Source: Betaproteobacteria bacterium | GTDB lineage: Bacteria; Pseudomonadota; Gammaproteobacteria; Burkholderiales; SG8-39 | NCBI GenBank assembly: GCA_016867955.1 | Contig: VGIE01000134.1 | Location: 1-6,581 of the forward strand | DNA: 6,581 nt | Reading direction: 5' to 3' | Part shown: piece after piece, positions 5,677 to 6,581 of the stretch | Layout of the letters: each line of letters opens with the position of its first letter | Position numbering within the stretch: the first letter of the stretch is position 1 | Notes under the pieces: generated by a model | What the model saw: only the letters and a program-made list of their open reading frames with translations | Databases searched by the model: none | What the model was told of the DNA's origin: nothing | Position numbers and translations under genes: made by a program

Positions 5677-6141
5677 TTACCTACGCAATTGCTCTAGAGT
5701 GATATGGTCCATGGGCTTGCGCCTCTGCGCATGAACACTGCGTGTTCTTGCAAATCCTTCCTTGCCGTCCGTACCTAGATCCATGAACCGCGGATTGTGC
5801 GCGAGTCGGTTTCGCAAGGTTGCAAGCGCGAGACATTTTTCAATCGATTCCTCCACACTCGCCTTCTCGTGCCAATCAGCAGACCGGACCAAAGCCTGAA
5901 GCAGACGGGCGCGCAGTGAAAAATCCCGCAGATTGGCGTTTGACCTGGAAACGCAATCCTGCAGGAGGATATCGAACAGCTCATTTGCCAGCAGCTCGAC
6001 GCATGCGAAGGACGTTATGAACGCACAAATCGAATAATTCCAATCCTGGGCGACCTCATTGGAGCCATTGCTCATACTACGGCCGACTCGGCTTCCAGCA
6101 ATCCGAACCAATTCTGCATTTGCGGGATAACTTCGGAACAT
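5677..6141 (-). CDS. HEPN-like hypothetical protein, possibly degenerate
   Basis: The ATG at 6141 gives 154 residues; a TTG at 6159 would add six. Neither has a convincing ribosome binding site, so the start is unsure. The middle is helical, with CVELLANELFDILLQDC followed by a linker and then EKCLALATLRNRLAHNPRF. RNRLAH fits the R-N-xxx-H (Rx4-6H) motif at the end of HEPN domains, which occur in RNases of toxin-antitoxin and anti-phage systems and also in non-catalytic helical proteins. The glutamate in CVELLANE is where HEPN helices often carry an acid. No nucleotidyltransferase or antitoxin partner is seen nearby. The DNA is visibly less GC-rich, with codons such as AAT, GAT and TTT used more freely than in the neighbouring genes, suggesting acquisition. 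The frame stays open for 23 codons beyond the TAA (5677-5679) and for 36 codons upstream of a TAG at 6178, so the gene may be a broken version of a longer one. Domain call is moderate; function is inference. Confidence 0.6.
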   Translation of the reverse strand: MFRSYPANAELVRIAGSRVGRSMSNGSNEVAQDWNYSICAFITSFACVELLANELFDILLQDCVSRSNANLRDFSLRARLLQALVRSADWHEKASVEESIEKCLALATLRNRLAHNPRFMDLGTDGKEGFARTRSVHAQRRKPMDHITLEQLRR

Positions 6142-6159
6142 GAAATCCGAGAAAGCCAA

Positions 6160-6388
6160 CGCGAGGTCAGGCTTCCTCTACAACTGCACCGGATAATCCC
6201 GAACGAAACCGGGAGAACGGTTCCATTGCGCTTGAAAGTCAACAACGTCGCCGAACGAATTGCACCAGGCGATCCATGAAAGCCGGCATCACCAGTCATC
6301 TGCACCCACGACGCTCGGTGCTGGACGGTCGACTCGGCTTGCTCGGCATCCATGGTCGCCGGCGATACCGGGCCATTCTGCGTCAGCG
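6160..6388 (-). pseudogene. Frame-broken coding remnant upstream of the HEPN-like gene
   Basis: No intact gene is convincing here, yet protein-like stretches appear on the minus strand. One frame from 6288 to 6181, ending in TAG at 6178-6180, reads WCNSFGDVVDFQAQW followed by NRSPGFVRDYPVQL. A second frame supplies VMPAFMDRLVQF just before it (around 6254-6290), and a third opens with ATG at 6353 (MDAEQAESTVQHRASWVQM). Joined by frameshifts they could form one ancestral protein; the source is not recognised. It may equally be chance, so confidence is low. Confidence 0.25.
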
Positions 6389-6462
6389 CACCAGCGTGGT
6401 AATACTGTCAAATAACGACAAGAGTCAATGTCGGTACAACTACACCAGCGGTAATACTGACA
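6389..6462. repeat. Pair of direct repeats resembling a transposable element end
   Basis: CACCAGCGTGGTAATACTGT plus CA (6389-6410) recurs as CACCAGCGGTAATACTGACA (6443-6462), differing by a 2-base deletion and one substitution, 54 bases apart. Between them is AT-richer sequence including CAAATAACGACAAGAG. Multiple imperfect repeats at the tip and a terminal CA are features of IS21-family ends, so this may be the leftover end of such an element with its outer edge near 6462. No transposase gene is present and no opposite end was found in the window. Repeat: seen directly; element type: inference. Confidence 0.5.
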
Positions 6463-6505
6463 GACGATTTATCCAGGGCCGACACCCTGCCCCACTCCCA
6501 CCGAC

Positions 6506-6581
6506 TCACCCCCTCGGCAGCGCCCCCTTCGACACCGCCTCGCACCACGCCGCCAGCGCCAGCACCGTGGCCGGGATCTCG
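6506..6581 (-). CDS. C-terminal end of an unidentified minus-strand gene
   Basis: Reading in from the right edge on the minus strand gives EIPATVLALAAWCEAVSKGA, then LPRG and a TGA at 6508-6506. All third positions are G or C, in line with the strong codon bias of the other chromosomal genes and unlike the flanking accessory stretch. Only 24 residues are visible and I do not recognise the family. Confidence 0.4.
   Translation of the reverse strand, partial: EIPATVLALAAWCEAVSKGALPRG

Noticed and set aside
1..6581. CRISPR array, tRNA or rRNA genes
   Set aside because: No regularly spaced repeat series longer than the short motifs described, and no tRNA- or rRNA-like sequence was seen by eye on either strand.

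Overview
The window looks like a chromosomal segment of a high-GC proteobacterium. Dense GC-rich codon use, a single-chain class I fumarase, a COX15-type heme A synthase and a DUF1330 protein would fit a betaproteobacterium of the Azoarcus/Thauera kind. That placement is an inference from gene content and codon style; there is no rRNA or other taxonomic marker here.

Left third (1-2528), plus strand: the C-terminal end of a class I fumarase, then after 61 bases an aldo/keto reductase with a complete catalytic tetrad, whose stop codon overlaps by 8 bases the GTG start of a RuBisCO-like protein (form IV family). The reductase and the RuBisCO-like protein are probably translationally coupled and may act in one pathway on a sugar-phosphate-like or sugar-acid-like substrate. 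The substrate cannot be read from sequence.

Middle (2529-4893): an intergenic region carries three TGTCAG/TGCCAG hexamers at exact 11-base spacing, resembling a PhoB (pho) box, followed by a -10-like element. Downstream is a 53-residue two-helix membrane protein with a very strong ribosome binding site. Converging on it from the minus strand is an exported protein with an MPEHRHGM motif (YtkA/FixH-like, possibly metal-binding). Diverging from that gene is heme A synthase (ctaA/COX15), with a consensus TATAAT upstream. The exported protein and heme A synthase could both serve aerobic respiration, but no oxidase subunit gene is in view. A small ORF overlaps the ctaA stop codon, and a perfect 10-bp hairpin closes the block.

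Right third (4894-6581), mostly minus strand: a DUF1330 protein, an unlisted 44-residue two-helix membrane peptide starting with GTG behind a good Shine-Dalgarno, and a HEPN-like protein (RNRLAH motif). The HEPN-like gene lies in visibly less GC-rich DNA and is bracketed in its own frame by open stretches separated by single stop codons. Upstream of it are frame-broken coding remnants and a pair of direct repeats that look like the end of a transposable element. This stretch looks like an accessory or decaying insertion. The last 76 bases hold the C-terminal end of a GC-rich minus-strand gene that enters from outside the window.
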